Position numbers and translations under genes: made by a program. DNA of 64,000 bases from Peltaster fructicola (lineage: Eukaryota > Ascomycota > Dothideomycetes): the NCBI GenBank assembly GCA_001592805.2, contig CP051141.1:3596001-3660000 (forward strand). Reading direction: 5' to 3'. Positions within the stretch are counted from its first letter, which is position 1, and each line of letters opens with the position of its first letter. Shown here piece after piece: positions 19,797 through 30,981 of this stretch. The notes beneath the pieces are model-generated. The model made no database searches, was not told the origin of the DNA, and saw nothing but the letters and a program-made list of their open reading frames with translations.

Positions 19797-21251
19797 CTAA
19801 ATGGCTTTCGTGGTCGGCCTCTTCAACCTTGCGGGACCAAGACCAGCTCTAATCTCGTCGAGCTGCTGCATACCTGTCTGTGGACCACTTCGCTTCACGA
19901 AGCGACCAGTCTTGCCGGCCTTGGAATGCGAGCCTAAAAATTCGTCCATGATGGAGTTGAAATCAACTCGTTCAAGCTGCGGCGCCTCACTGTCGGTCGC
20001 TCGACTGTAGCTGGAAATGCCGCTTACACCGCTAAGACCAGAGATATTGCTGTAGTGACTGACTTTGGACGCCTTAGACATGCCGGTCATACCAGATGCA
20101 GCAGACATGGCGTCGTCGAACTGGCCATCGTCAAACTCATCAGCAGCATATTCTTCCTCGATTTTGTCGAAGCGAGAATCGAGAAGGGTCTGCTGGTCTG
20201 TCCGTACAAGGGCTGAGGAGGACATGGAGTAGTTTGATGTGGATGTACGAGCGCCTTTCCTCTTCTTGCGTCGTCCACTGGCTAGAGAGGACAGTCCGGA
20301 CTCAACGGCAGAAGGTATTGCAGGTGCTTGCTTCTCGGTCTTGAATTTCTTGTACTCATTCAGCCATGCTCCTTCTGTTGGATCCGCTGGCGGCTGTGCT
20401 AATGCGTCCGCTGGCGGTGCTGCTTCTTCTTCTTCAGCAGGTCTCGAAGGTGACCTGGCGCGCACGGTGTGATCACTCTCCCAGCCATCGTCCAGCTCAT
20501 CTTCTGCGAACATTTGTTGCTCACCGAGCCTGTCCCACTCGTCTCGATCGACTTCCCGACCCTCAGAAGTCAACTCAGCAAAGATGTCCTCTTCATCGTC
20601 AACGTATTCTTCGTCTTCTAATGCTTCGAGCACTTCTCTCAGACGTGGGTCCATGTCTGGCTGGAAACCTGCGATCTCATCGGGAACATCCTGCTGGTCT
20701 TGATACGACCTCTTTTGCACGAACTCGCTCGGTAGCATCTCTTCAGGGAGAAGGCTTCGTGCCACACTGCTTGCCATACTGCTCTGACCAACGCTCTGTG
20801 CATCGTCGAACCTCCCGAGATCCAACTCTTTCAATGCATCCTCCAACTTTTGCTTTCCCTTGCTTGCTCTCGGTGCAGAAGCCTCTACCCATGTGACCTG
20901 ACCTCCTCCTTGACCTAGATCGCGCATGTGCTGCATGTAGTCGTACTTGGAGTCATCATAGAAGATGCCATGCTCGGCGGCCTCTCCTTCGTTTGCACGG
21001 ACATTGAAGCCGTATTCCTGCTCTAGATCGCCTCGATGTCTGATCTTGCTAGTTCGTGAAGAGCTGGAGAACACTGAGGCGCCTGATGAAGGTATTGTGT
21101 CGTCGTCGGGGTCCTGTGCTCTGTGTTTGCTCTGCTTTTCGGCAAAGACCATGGACGGTGCAGATTCATCATGGATGAGAGGGTCATTTTGCGCACGATG
21201 GACGAGCTGGAAGGTGGTCGCTGTCTTCTTGTCGAACTTTCGTCGAGGCAT
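19797..21251 (-). CDS. LTV1: 40S ribosome biogenesis factor Ltv1
   Basis: 484-residue homologue of Ltv1, which chaperones Rps3/Rps10 placement during cytoplasmic pre-40S maturation. The conserved N-terminus is MPRRKFDKKTATTFQLVHRA followed by QNDPLIHDE. Central acidic stretches (LEDEEYVDDEEDIFAEL; EDELDDGWESD) and the RFDKIEEEYAADEFDD block are family features. The C-terminal YDSF-like IMDEFLGSHSK and the basic end match the family. The protein has an unusually long proline/alanine-rich segment (about 265-290). The start is 21251; the 39 in-frame residues further upstream to 21368 lack homology. Single exon. Confidence 0.93.
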   Translation of the reverse strand: MPRRKFDKKTATTFQLVHRAQNDPLIHDESAPSMVFAEKQSKHRAQDPDDDTIPSSGASVFSSSSRTSKIRHRGDLEQEYGFNVRANEGEAAEHGIFYDDSKYDYMQHMRDLGQGGGQVTWVEASAPRASKGKQKLEDALKELDLGRFDDAQSVGQSSMASSVARSLLPEEMLPSEFVQKRSYQDQQDVPDEIAGFQPDMDPRLREVLEALEDEEYVDDEEDIFAELTSEGREVDRDEWDRLGEQQMFAEDELDDGWESDHTVRARSPSRPAEEEEAAPPADALAQPPADPTEGAWLNEYKKFKTEKQAPAIPSAVESGLSSLASGRRKKRKGARTSTSNYSMSSSALVRTDQQTLLDSRFDKIEEEYAADEFDDGQFDDAMSAASGMTGMSKASKVSHYSNISGLSGVSGISSYSRATDSEAPQLERVDFNSIMDEFLGSHSKAGKTGRFVKRSGPQTGMQQLDEIRAGLGPARLKRPTTKAI

Positions 21252-21330
21252 GTCGGTTGAGTGCTGTTGTACGGAAGGGAAGGATGTTATGTGAGAGCAT
21301 GTGACGAGTGAAGACCACCAGGGTTCTTCT

Positions 21331-21366
21331 AGAAATTTTGACGAACAAATTTGCATGACGAATTTC
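21331..21366 (-). promoter_or_regulatory. AT-rich RRPE-like elements upstream of LTV1
   Basis: Three close A/T motifs (GAAATTTTG, CAAATTTG, GAATTTC) lie 80-115 bp before the LTV1 start. They resemble the ribosomal RNA processing element of fungi (AAAATTTT-like). Matches are short and untested. Confidence 0.25.
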
Positions 21367-24055
21367 AACTTACCGTGGTTGATACATGCACTTGGGTCGC
21401 CAGGGAAGTGATGAGTACGTTGTCGTTGAGCTGCTCAAGGAGCTTCCGTGGGAATGGCGAATGATCGAGCGTGAAGAGTGTATGCGGATTGAGGACCGTT
21501 ACGAACATGAATATGTAGTCAACGAAGGCATGATGGCACACAGCACGGCACAGGCACAGATCGCCATCAGATCTCACTCCCGCACCCTGACAGCATTTCT
21601 AGAAGGTAGGACTTCCTGCCACGCATCACTGCTTCCATCTGCCTCCTTGCGAGTCCTGACATGCTGTAAGCACAGCATAGAATATCCAGCTTTTCCTTCT
21701 ACGTCTCGACATATGTGGCCAGTAGGTCTCGAACCCGATCGGCCTTCCAGCATCCGAATAAGTTGCAGGCGGATGGTCTCATGCACATCAACGTGCCAGG
21801 ATGATCCAGGCCTAGCACTGTGTCGCACGATTTGATCGTCTTCCTCTGCAACTCGAACACTTCGTCTCATTGTCCTTTGCCTCAAAACGCAATTTCAAGG
21901 CTGTTGATACTCGAGACTGCCGGTCAAGGCTCTGTCCTGATCCGAGACAAGCTGTATATTGTATTTCCAGCTGCTCCACCTCTTCCGCCATACTCAGATG
22001 TCTACCGATCATTGTGACCTTGTTCATGCTCAGTAGCGTTGATGGGCAGTCTACACCAAGCACCTGTCTGCAAGTCTTGATCACTCTGGCCTGCATGTTC
22101 ATTGTCTTCTTGAAGTTGCCCTGATTTCAGTATGTCCAGGCATTCTCGTTCGCGGTAGCAAGCGTATTTCAATGTGTGTCGCCATATATCGAATTGTAGA
22201 TGTGACTTGACTGTCAAGCGAGTTGCTCGGCTCTGATGGATGCGTCCTTCTCGTTCGCGAATCATGCCGCTATGTGCAATACGGCAGCCTAAGCAAGCGA
22301 ACCGTTCGACTCAATGACCTTGAAGCTTCGTGCCGACCTGGTCTGAGGGTATAGTAGACGGCATTTCTCTCATTGTCGTAGTCACTGTGTCAAGGAGAGC
22401 TGCTGTTGACTTCTGTAAGCTCGAGCCTGGAGCTATGTGTGTCACTCCTTTAGTTGGAGCCAAAGCTGTACGATGAACTTTTGACGTTGAGATTCGTTGA
22501 GCCAGCTGCACCGAAGGTGAATGGCATCAAGGGCATCAAGGGCATCAAGGGCATCGAGAGGGTGGAAATGCTCAGTAGTGATTGTACCGTTGAGGAGGCT
22601 TGAGAGGGAAGAATGGCAGGGGTCTCAGACTGCGAAATCGGGATGTGAAAGATCATACACGGAAACGAAGGAGCATTGTACAAGCTGTCAAGCTACATTA
22701 CCTGGAAGCTTCTTCGAGCTGATCAGACTGCTGCAGCCAAAGCTGATCGTTATCATATGATCCCAAAGCTCTCAGAAGCAGGGGGCTGAGCGTCAGTGGT
22801 GTTATGCTGGCATAAGCGTAACCTTTGCTTCGACATGAGTGCGGGACTGTGTTCGAGGAGGGCATGTGTGATTAGGTGTACAAGGCTTGAGAGACGATAC
22901 TTGCAACTGGTGCTAGTGTAGCGCTGCAGAGCTCACGCGCAAAGCAAGGTATGGCTTGTTCTGGGTTGGACAAGCTTCTGAAAAGAGAGACATATAGCCT
23001 CAGTGACCTTGCCAATGTCTGTAGTCAGAACCTGGATCTGCCTGTCGAGGGACAATGATCGTGAGCCCCAGTCTCGGCAAGAATCAACCGCAGCTTTCGA
23101 TAGGTCCTTTGTCGGTTGTCTTGCAGACTGACGGAACCGCAGCTAAACGGTACAGGGTCGTGCTTGGTCCTCTTGGCGCACGAGTGAGTGAAATGCGTGC
23201 GGCTGCGTATCTTATCGTTGGAGACACAACTTGGTCACCGAAGCCTTGTAGTGTACGAGGCCTTCCAAGAATAGCAGGCTATGTCGTTCACCGCTCAATG
23301 GATACCAGGCACCTAGCTTGTGTATAGAGTTCTTGTTAGGGACCGCATTCATGTGAGATAGGAGCGCGAAACCTTCCTGCTCATCTCTCAACAGTAACGT
23401 ACCTGTAAGACTGGTTATTGTTCGCGTGAATGTGCTTGAAACAATCCCTCGATAGGCAGGGTCCATTGCAGGACCCAGCGTGTCATCGGCACCAGTACCG
23501 GTGTTAAAGGCCCAAATGGTCTTGGATACCAACTTGCAGCTACTACGATCGCTGCTGCGATCGCGCGAGGCCTCTCACTCTCACACCATATCTCAGTCTG
23601 TTGTCACCATTTCTGCGCCTCTTTCGTGAGCTCAGTCAAGGACATCATGGCTGTGATTGGCAGTGGTTGGACGATCTTGGACAGTTTCGATACTCGTGGG
23701 CTCGAGGCTTGGGATGATACGCACAGTGTAGACGGGTGCTTAATATCGTCGCGTGTCAGGTCATGGCTGTACGTCTTGACGTGGGTCGTGAAAGGTCTTC
23801 GACGCAGTCCTTGCTCGCCATCGATGCGCTGTGCAAGTTCTGTGCCACACAGCTGAGGGACTGGAGATGGGAGTGGCAGGTGTAGTGGACGGTTTGTAAT
23901 CGAGGTTGGTTGGTGACGACCGTCGACAGCCCAAATTTGCAGGGTCTGCGCGTGCCTTCCCATGAATGACGAAAGTGGGACAGACTTCTTCAAAATATTA
24001 ATCTTGACTTCCGTACCACTTCTACACCACAACACCTGCAGTCCTCTCAGGCATC
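21367..24055. other. Gene-poor interval, possible unrecognised minus-strand gene
   Basis: 2.7 kb between the LTV1 upstream region and LSG1. No gene is firmly supported. On the minus strand, pieces read like spliced coding sequence: about 23526..23410 (TIWAFNTGTGADDTLGPAMD, ending at a GTACGT donor) and about 23110..22945 (SLDRQIQVLTTDIGKVTEAI). I could not build a complete frame. Near 23547 a 7-bp perfect inverted repeat (CGATCGC/GCGATCG, 4-base loop) occurs. Confidence 0.4.
22523..22558. repeat. 9-bp tandem repeat, four copies
   Basis: GGCATCAAG three times, then GGCATCGAG. On the minus strand in one frame it reads as Met-Pro-Leu repeats within a 77-codon ORF. No function is assigned. Confidence 0.85.
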
Positions 24056-26007
24056 ATGGTTCTCGCCAAGAGCAAGAATGCCGTTGGGCTGGGAAACAGC
24101 CTGATGAACGACCGTTTCGGCAAGGGCAAGAACAGTAACATGCACAGAGGCAATGAAGGTGCGATCACACGACGAGATCAAGCAGGCAATGAGTACATCA
24201 CGAACGCACACAAGGAGGCAGACTGGGTCAAGATGCGCTCAGTCACCGAGCAGGGCGCCCTTGACGAGTTCCTGTCGACTGCTGAACTTGCTGGCACAGA
24301 CTTCACAGCTGAGAAGATGAATAATGTCAAGATCATACATACCGACCAGAAGAACCCATACCTGCTTTCGGCAGCAGAAGAGCGAGGCGTCGTACGGAAG
24401 CAGAACGCAAAGAGAGCACGACTTACCGTCCCACGACGACCTAAATGGAACGAGAAGACTACACCACAAGAGCTGGATGATCAGGAGAAGACGAGCCTGT
24501 TGGAGTGGCGGAGAGGACTTGCTGAGCTACAAGAGGTGGACGATCTGCTGATGACACCTTTGAGCGTAACCTTGAAGTCTGGCGTCAGTTGTGGCGAGTC
24601 ATTGAGCGATCAGATCTGGTTGTGCAGATCGTCGACGCTCGAAACCCTCTCATGTTCAGATGTGAGGATCTTGAGCGATACGTCAAGGAGGTGGACAAGC
24701 GAAAGAGGAACTTGCTGCTAGTCAACAAAGCCGATATGATGACAGTCGAGCAACGAACAGCATGGGCGAAGTACTTTTCTCAGAATAGCATCAACTTCAG
24801 GTTTTTCTCAGCAGAGCTTGCGCGAGAAGCGAACGAAAGCAGACTGGAGAGCGTCGTGACGCAAGAGGTGGGCGGCAAGTTCTCACAACTGCAAGTTGAT
24901 GGTTCAGACAGTGACGAAGAGGACGACGATGACTATGATCAAGATGATAGCGAGCAGGATAGCGACGAGGATGACGGGGATGAGCCAGAGGATCGCCCAG
25001 AGCCACTTACAATTGACGAACAGATTCGCATCCTCACGACCGACGATCTCGAAGCACTCTTCTTGCAACACTCTCCAGCACCTGCCGAGGGTGATGAGGA
25101 CAATCGCAAGACACAAATTGGCCTCGTGGGATATCCTAACGTCGGCAAATCGTCCACCATCAACGCTCTTCTCGGTGCGAAGAAGGTGTCAGTCTCGGCA
25201 ACCCCTGGTAAGACCAAGCACTTCCAGACTATCCACCTGTCGCAGAAGGTCGTCCTATGCGATTGTCCCGGTCTGGTGTTCCCTAACTTCGCATCGACTA
25301 AGGCAGAACTCGTCTGCGCAGGTGTGCTGCCGATTGACCAGCTTCGAGAGTATACTGGTCCAGCAGCTCTGATTTCCCAACGCATACCAAAACCATTCCT
25401 TGAGGCTGTCTATGGTATCAAGGTCAAGACCAGACCTGCTGATGAAGGTGGTACTGGCATACCCACTGGCGAGGAGCTACTCAACTCATATGCTCGAGCT
25501 CGAGGTTTCTTCACCTCAGGTCAAGGACAGCCTGATGAGAGTCGTGCAGCACGTTTCGTGCTCAAGGACTATGTCAAGGGCAAACTGCTTTTCTGTCACC
25601 CACCTCCTGCTGATCCGGCGATCAGTCCGGCATACTTCAACCGAGAGCTATATGATCTCCTCCATCTGCCATCAAAGCGACAAGCAGCTCTGGCTGCCCT
25701 GGCTGTTGATTCAAGCGAGCCATCAATCTTGAATGGAGACTACTCTGCTAGGCCAATGCCGACCAAAACACAGTCGCTGGACACACAATTCTTCGCGCCT
25801 GGTCGAAGTGATGGTAATCTGGTTCGACCGTTTCACTACAAGTATTCCGAGCAAGGCGGCAAGCAACTCTCTGGTCGCAAGCTCAAGACTGTGGCTGCAA
25901 TGGAGAAAGGAGTTGAGCCAGCTGACCTCCGCGCTGGCAAGAAACACTTCAAGGCTGGCAAAAAGGCTGCTAAGAAGATACGAAGCACCGATATCGATCA
26001 TGAATAG
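24056..26007 (+). CDS. LSG1: 60S ribosome export GTPase Lsg1 (frame break near 24560)
   Basis: Cytoplasmic circularly permuted GTPase that releases Nmd3 from pre-60S subunits; about 650 residues. The N-terminus LGNSLMNDRFGKGKN and the WNEKTTPQELD block are family-typical. The permuted G motifs appear as NKAD (LLVNKADMM), then, after an acidic Asp/Glu-rich insert, GYPNVGKSSTINALLG (P-loop), ATPGKTKHFQT and DCPGLVFPN. The C-terminus is Lys-rich. The frame of 24056 ends its family match at LLMTP and the match resumes one frame back as FERNLEVWRQLWRVIERSDL. Reading one base back after CCT at 24557..24559 gives exactly the conserved TPFERN, so one T seems absent from a TTT run. Since LSG1 is essential in yeast, an assembly error is the likeliest reason; real loss or frameshifting are alternatives. 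Confidence 0.9.
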
Positions 26008-26142
26008 TCGCCTGACTTGCCTTTCACTATCTTAACAAGCATCATCAAGGACAGTTCATTCATCTGGTTGTGCGGGGTCTAGCGACGGATATGAAAGCCA
26101 CTCTTCTATTCCAGCTACTGTTTCGACATCATCACTAGCACA

Positions 26143-27412
26143 ATGTCCGATTCAGCTGAAGTATACGAGTTCAAGGTCGATATTCCACGAGAGGAGGTCG
26201 ATCGTCTGAAGCGCAAGCTCAAGGATACCAGACTGCCACCAAAAGAGATCGTTCCTGATGCTGGGACGAAGTATGGACCAACGTATGAATGGGCAAAGAA
26301 CTTGTACGATGCCTGGGTCAATGACTACGACTGGTATGAGCATCAGGACGAAATCAACTCTGCGCCGCATTACTACACCCGTGTTGAAGGCGTGAAGATA
26401 CATTTCGTTCATGCTCGATCGCAGCGTGAGGATGCCATTCCCTTGCTCATGGTCCATGGATGGCCTGGTTCCTTCTACGAGTTCAATCAAGTTTGGGGAC
26501 CATTGTCGAATCCGGATGATCCCAAGCTGCCTGCCTTCAATGTGGTGGTGCCGTCAATGCCAGGCTACACATTCTCAGACTGGCCGCCAAAAGCAGGGTG
26601 GACTCTTCAAGACAATGCACGTCTATTTGATGTCCTGATGAAGAGACTCGGCTACAAGCAGTGTGAGTGAGCTGAGGACCTGCACAATGCTCACTGACTT
26701 TCCAGATATGATCCAGACAGGCGACTGGGGCCACTGGGTAGGACGTGAACTGGGCTCCAAGTATACAGCCTCCTGCAAATTGGTTCACTTCAACTTTGCG
26801 CCTTCACCGTTACCGGAGAACATCAAGTACACCCAGCGTGAGCAGGATGTCAAAGACCGCGTTGACGACTGGCTTGAAAATCACATGGGCTATGCAATCT
26901 GCATGCGCACACGACCACACACCATCGGCTTTGGCTTCAATGACAACCCTATGGGCATCTTGACCTGGGTGGGCGAGAAGTACAACGAGGCTGCAGACCC
27001 CGAGAAGCAGAAGCGACGATACTGGACGCAATGCATCCTTACGACCGCCAGCTTGTATTACTTCACGGACTGCATCATGCCGAGCATGCTGTGCTATTAC
27101 GAGAATGTCAGACACGAGAACTTCGCTGCCTTTGCCATGGAACCACACAATCGAATCACAGTGCCTTTTGGCTACACCTCCTTCTACTGGGATACCGAAC
27201 CAAGCTCGAAAAGAGCCGTAGAGCGGACTGGCAATCTCGTCTACTATAAAGGTTAGTTCCCTGTCTGCCTCGAAATAGCCGAGCTAACACACAATACAGA
27301 GCGTAACGATGGAGGCCACTACGCTGCACTTGAAGATCCGGCTGGAATCATTGAAGACGTTCGTGAGCTAGCCAGCCAGGAATGGGCAAAGACAACCGAG
27401 AGGTCTCCTTGA
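26143..27412 (+). CDS. Epoxide hydrolase (microsomal/juvenile-hormone type)
   Basis: 392-residue alpha/beta-hydrolase-fold epoxide hydrolase, converting epoxides to diols. Exons are 26143..26662, 26706..27251 and 27300..27412; introns are 43 bp (GTGAGT..TTCCAG) and 48 bp (GTTAGT..ATACAG). The N-terminal EHN domain has FKVDIPREEVDRLKRKL and PDAGTKYGPTYEWAKNL. The catalytic domain shows the oxyanion-hole HGWPGSFYEF, the nucleophile Asp in QTGDWGHW (rebuilt only by splicing intron 1), and the catalytic His in NDGGHYAALE (rebuilt by intron 2). Tyr residues near PFGYTSFYWD may activate the epoxide. Length is normal for the family. No N-terminal anchor is seen, so it may be soluble. It lies 135 bp after LSG1 and upstream of a sugar transporter. 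Confidence 0.9.
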
Positions 27413-27820
27413 CAGTGAAAGTGTAGCGATGGCAATGCAGCCGAGTTCTAAGCATCAGAACCGAATCTTGTCTCAAAACTCCACCAGCCCTTGCTTCTAG
27501 ATCGCCGCTTCGTGAACGGCACTCTTCTCCGCAATGGTGTCGCACTGAATCTGGGGACTGGCGCGACTAATGCATGAGAAGGTACACGCCACACCTCGTG
27601 GCCTTCCTCTGCTCCGTACTCAGTCTCGACTATGTCTACCGAAGCAGGTGCCCCATGCAATCTGTAACATGACGGAAGACACACCAGAGGTACCCATGTG
27701 CCCATATCATCGCTGGTTGGAAAGCATATATACCATCTTCTCATTCCGCATCTTCTCTACTCCCAAGCAACATCGAGTTGTCTCCGTTGACCCTGACTAT
27801 CCTTGAACCAGTTCTTCAAG
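27413..27820. promoter_or_regulatory. Promoter region of the sugar transporter
   Basis: 408 bp between the epoxide hydrolase stop and the transporter ATG. CATATATACC at about 27725..27734 is a good TATA box 90 bp before the ATG, and a pyrimidine-rich tract follows it. Confidence 0.5.
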
Positions 27821-29586
27821 ATGGGTCTCTTCAATGCTCTCGACAACATTCAGGGCAAGATGCTCTACAACATCATGAGTGCAGCATGTGGGTCTGCATT
27901 CATGTTGTACGGCTGGGACGCCGGTGAGTGACCCCTGCCAGCTGGTGAATGATCTGACAATGCAGGTGTCCTGGGTGGTATTCAAGGTACTGAAGAGTTC
28001 CGGAATGCCATTGGCAATCCCGAAGGTGCATATGTGAGTGTCTCATCAAGCAGACCAGCCATTCACTGACGCTTTCAGATCATTCCTATCATCGCCGCCA
28101 TCTACAATCTGGCAGCTGGCGTCATGGCTCTCTGTGTCAGTTTCTTTGGTATGAAGATTGGACGAAAGGGAACGATCCTCCTTGGCTGCCTGCTCATTTG
28201 CATTGGTGCAACTCTGCAAGCTACGACCTTCTCTGTCGCTCAGATCATCGTTGGTCGAATCGTGACTGGTGCCGGAATTGGTTGCATTGCAGCTGCGGTG
28301 CCTACATACATGGTGAGTGGTTGCGGACCTGTTCACTGAGCTGAACTGACTCTTCAGGCTGAGATGTCCCTCGAAGCCAAGGAACGAGGCCCAGAGGTTT
28401 CATATCAGCTCGCCTTGCTCATCACTGGTGTTGCCCTTGCGTACTGGGTTGATCTTGGCTTCGTGCAAGGTCTTCCGAAGAACAAGGATCTCTGGCGTGT
28501 TCCACTGGCACTCCAGTCATGCTTCGCCATCTTCTCGGCGTCCCTCCTATTCTGCCTGCCGGACACTCCCAGATGGTACTACGCTCGTGGCCGTCACGCC
28601 GAGGGTGACAAGATCTTAGCTCGTCTTCATGCCTTGCCAGTGGAGCACGAGGCTGTCCAGCTCGTGCGTTCCGAGATTCTCAACTCGATGGAGGAGGAGG
28701 CTGGCGAAGGTAAGATCAACTGGCTGATCCTGTTTTGGGACAACACAGAGCTGCAATTCGGTCGTCGTCTGCGCACATCCTTCCTCATCAATTGGGCTCA
28801 GCAGTTCCTTGGTATCAACATGTTGGTGTACTTCAGCACACAGATCTTTAGCAACCTCAACTACTCACCTCTACTTTCTGGTATCCTTGCAGGTGTGTTG
28901 AACACTGCGTTCGCCATTGCGTCATACCCGCCAATCTGGTATATCGAGAAGGTTGGTCGTCGAGCTATGATGATCTGGTCGGCTTTGGGCTGCGGAGTCT
29001 GCATGCTCATCTACGTCGTCATCACCACGCTGCCACCATCGATGAGCAACACTGCAACGAACTGGACCGCTGTTGCCATCATCATCCTCTACGAGATCGT
29101 CTTCGCCTTTGGCTGGTTGGGAACGTGTTGGATTTATGGACCGGAGGTAAGTCCACTGAAGTATCGACACGTTGCAGGATCTCTTGGAGCTGCAGGAGAG
29201 TGGTTCTCGACCTTCGTGATGGTATTTGGTGGTGGCACTGGTATCAACGCTGTTGGACCAAAGATCTTCATCTGGCCATTGCTTTGCTGCTTCTTGGCAG
29301 CAGCATATGTGTACTACCTGTGTCCTGAAAGTGAGTCTGACCGCACTGATGTCCAGATCGTTGCTGATATACCACAGCTACCGGCAAAACGCTTGAGGAG
29401 ATCGATGTGTTGTTTGCTCGTTCACCTGAGGTCCGTGAGCGACTCCAGAACCAAATTGCTCAGCGCAGAGCTTCATTCGGTTCTATCTCTGGACCAGCTG
29501 GTCGACGAGCTTCGATGGTGTCGGTCGGTGAGAAGAAGGACACCTATGTGTCACACCAAGACAGGGTGTACACAGAGAAGGTGTGA
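27821..29586 (+). CDS. MFS sugar (hexose-type) transporter
   Basis: 528-residue 12-helix sugar/H+ symporter of the major facilitator superfamily. Exons are 27821..27923, 27966..28033, 28079..28312, 28358..29330 and 29378..29586, with introns of 42-47 bp. Family signatures in order: YGWDAGVLGGIQGTEEF (TM1 loop, joined across intron 1), FGMKIGRKGTILLG (D/GR-K/RR-type loop), GRIVTGAGIGCIAAAVPTYM with AEMS in exon 4, a sugar-type PDTPRWYYARGR, INWAQQFLGINMLVYFS, and PEVSPLKYRHVAGSLGAAGE. The last intron joins CPE to TTGKTLEEIDVLFA, the PETKGxxLEEID signature. The C-terminal tail is Ser/Arg-rich and cytosolic. Two stops in alternative frames are removed by splicing, so the gene looks intact. Confidence 0.93.
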
Positions 29587-30052
29587 GCTATGGAAGCCGT
29601 AGATTGAGACCTAGACAGCTGAAGTCAGTGTTATCATGAAGCGTTGATGCGAGAGCCATCTCTGACAGCCGTCCTGCGTTTGTGTCAAGCTGAAGCTGTC
29701 AAGACAACATCATCGTGAGTTGACCGTATTGTGAGTCTGCTCTATGCTTTGTCATGCTCAATGTCGGCTTGACCAGGGATGGCAATGACAAAACAGTGGT
29801 TACGCCGATTTAGGCCATGCCGCTAGTCTGGCAGCTGCTCATTGCCCTCCAGGTACTTCCGATGATGATGCTGGGCTAGATCGACTTCATTCAATCTCTC
29901 CATCGGAACGAGATAGTTGGTGATGTGCATAAATCCCGCGCACGCCCGTCCTATCTGGCACGAACACCTCAGTCGTCACTGGAATGTGCTGAGGAGCCGC
30001 TTGGACTACACTCATTGAGGACTCTACATTGCCACACCACCGAGCCGCAACG
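29587..30052. other. Intergenic, no gene seen
   Basis: 466 bp between the transporter and the next plus-strand gene. Likely 3' UTR plus promoter. No motif stands out. Confidence 0.45.
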
Positions 30053-30599
30053 ATGTTCAACTCGCGAGCAGGATATGCAGATGCGATCGCTGGGACGACA
30101 TATACACCTCCGATACAAGGCGAGAGTCCTCCATCACCGGTGCCTCGAAATGGTAGCGTCACAGTCATCTCCACGAGACCCATGACCTTTGGCCATGCAT
30201 CTGCAGTGACATTCGAGAGGCGAGCGAGTGTGCCGCCTTCTGATGACGATATCATCATGGTTACGGTCAAGCTCACCACCAAGACAAGAAGGCAATCGTA
30301 CGATGATGCTCTGCCCACCAGGTTTGTGTCAATGAGAGTCGTTCGATCGAGATGCTGATGCTAGTAGGCCACCAAAGCGAGGCTTTCTGCGTCGTATGAG
30401 CACACGTATACTGCCGCCTGCAGAACAAGAGAGATGGACAGCAGTCAAGATGCCTCGTGGCGAGTATAAGCGCCATCATATACGAGACAAAGAAGGCAAC
30501 TATGCTGGTAGTGAGGCCCAACGAGACTGGGACGAGGAAGACCTCAAACGAGAGTATGGTGCTTTCCAGGAGATGCCCATTGGATCTGTGTTGTCATGA
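30053..30599 (+). CDS. Small conserved-looking protein of unknown function
   Basis: 166 residues from two exons, 30053..30321 and 30368..30599, with a 46-bp intron (GTTTGT..TAGTAG). Splicing joins DDALPTR to PPKRGFLRRMSTRIL in one frame. The N-terminal half is Ser/Pro-rich (GESPPSPVPRNG) and probably disordered. The C-terminal half has a charged, aromatic block (QERWTAVKMPRGEYKRHHI, then EAQRDWDEEDLKREYGAFQE) that looks conserved and helical. No membrane helix or signal peptide. I do not recognise the family. An ATG 24 bp upstream in frame (30029) is also possible. Confidence 0.6.
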
Positions 30600-30981
30600 G
30601 TGTATGCTTACGAGATGAATGTGCTGTACCGAACCGGTGTGGCTTCATGCGTGGTCGAGGAGGTATCTTGTAGTGACGTGCTCATTGTTGCTCAGCGTCG
30701 CCCAACATATTCAAGCTCACTCGGCATGCCTTGCGTGAGAGGCCAGTGTCGCCATGGCCGTCCTCGGGTGCTGGCAATGCTGAATTGGTAGAATAGAAAG
30801 CCTCGGCAGAAGATTGGAGGAGGCAGGTAGCATGCATGTGCGCGCTCCTCCACAAACTTTGGAATGTCACGAACCGGACCTTGGAGATGACACTCGCGTG
30901 ACACTGCTTCCAACTCTCCATCATCGATCGACGCCAGAATCTACAGATAGCCATCAGCTTGCTCGACTCCTCAATGCTGCG
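30600..30981. other. Upstream region of PEX3
   Basis: 382 bp containing short overlapping ORFs without family features. It presumably includes the PEX3 promoter. Confidence 0.4.

Noticed and set aside
21715-21750. Possible tRNA T-loop on the minus strand (GGGTTCGAGACC)
   Set aside because: The flanking bases do not form a five-pair T stem, and no acceptor or anticodon arm fits around it.
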